A stretch of 5,355 nucleotides of DNA, from assembly GCA_014239625.1 (NCBI GenBank), contig JAAZYN010000317.1, positions 1 through 5,355 on the forward strand. The letters are read 5' to 3'. The position numbers were made by a program, and so were the translations under genes. Within the stretch, counting starts at the first letter, position 1, and each line of letters starts with the position of its first letter. This document shows, one piece after another, positions 5,338 through 5,355 of the stretch. The notes beneath the pieces are model-generated. The model saw only the letters and a program-made list of their open reading frames with translations. It searched no databases and was not told where the DNA came from. Origin of the DNA: Myxococcales bacterium (GTDB taxonomy: Bacteria > Myxococcota_A > UBA9042 > PHBI01 > JAAZYN01).

Positions 5338-5355
5338 AGGAGGGGTAGGTGATAC
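5338..5355 (+). CDS. Possible start of a gene leaving the right edge
   Basis: A perfect AGGAGG Shine-Dalgarno sequence (5338-5343) is followed after five bases by GTG (5349-5351), which would start a plus-strand gene. Only two codons are inside the window, so neither the frame nor the product can be verified. Confidence 0.3.

Noticed and set aside
1..5355. CRISPR array, tRNA or rRNA genes
   Set aside because: No regularly spaced repeats of suitable length and no cloverleaf or rRNA-like conserved segments were noticed on either strand.

Overview
The window is GC-rich bacterial chromosomal DNA. It looks like a large-genome Myxococcota (deltaproteobacterial) type or a similar lineage. That placement is an inference from the GC-rich codon use, a stand-alone Hanks-type kinase-fold protein, a secreted barrel-like protein, a proline-rich lipoprotein and an FAAH-like amidase lying together. 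No marker gene fixes the taxonomy.

Left half (minus strand, read right to left). A pseudokinase (about 1566-2372) has lost the catalytic HRD, Asn and DFG residues and most of the activation loop. After a 143-base gap comes a secreted, probably outer-membrane barrel-like protein (547-1422). Its TGA stop overlaps by GTGA the start of a COQ4-family protein, which runs off the left edge. The COQ4 gene carries one apparent missing base in a G4 run (C4 on the sense strand) near position 228-231. Both halves are well conserved, including the HDxxH-x11-E metal motif, but they lie in different frames.

Centre. A 138-base divergent intergenic region (2373-2510) contains three consecutive inverted repeats. 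It separates the pseudokinase from a plus-strand amidase-signature hydrolase (2511-4079). The hydrolase has an intact Lys/cis-Ser/Ser triad and resembles the fatty acid amide hydrolase branch.

Right half. A comparatively AT-rich 351-base non-coding stretch (4080-4430) holds a 13-bp palindrome and a perfect 14-bp direct repeat next to a -10-like TATACT. It precedes a gene for a proline-rich secreted lipoprotein with four Cys in its mature domain (4431-5075). Beyond this lies a degraded piece of an IS91-type transposase (about 5126-5290). At the right edge a strong Shine-Dalgarno sequence with a GTG suggests the start of another gene.

The barrel protein and COQ4 protein are probably translationally coupled. 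The pseudokinase and amidase may share regulation through their divergent promoter region. No known multi-gene defence, secretion or biosynthetic system is recognisable. The most distinctive items are the degenerate kinase, the broken COQ4 gene and the repeat-bearing promoter of the lipoprotein.
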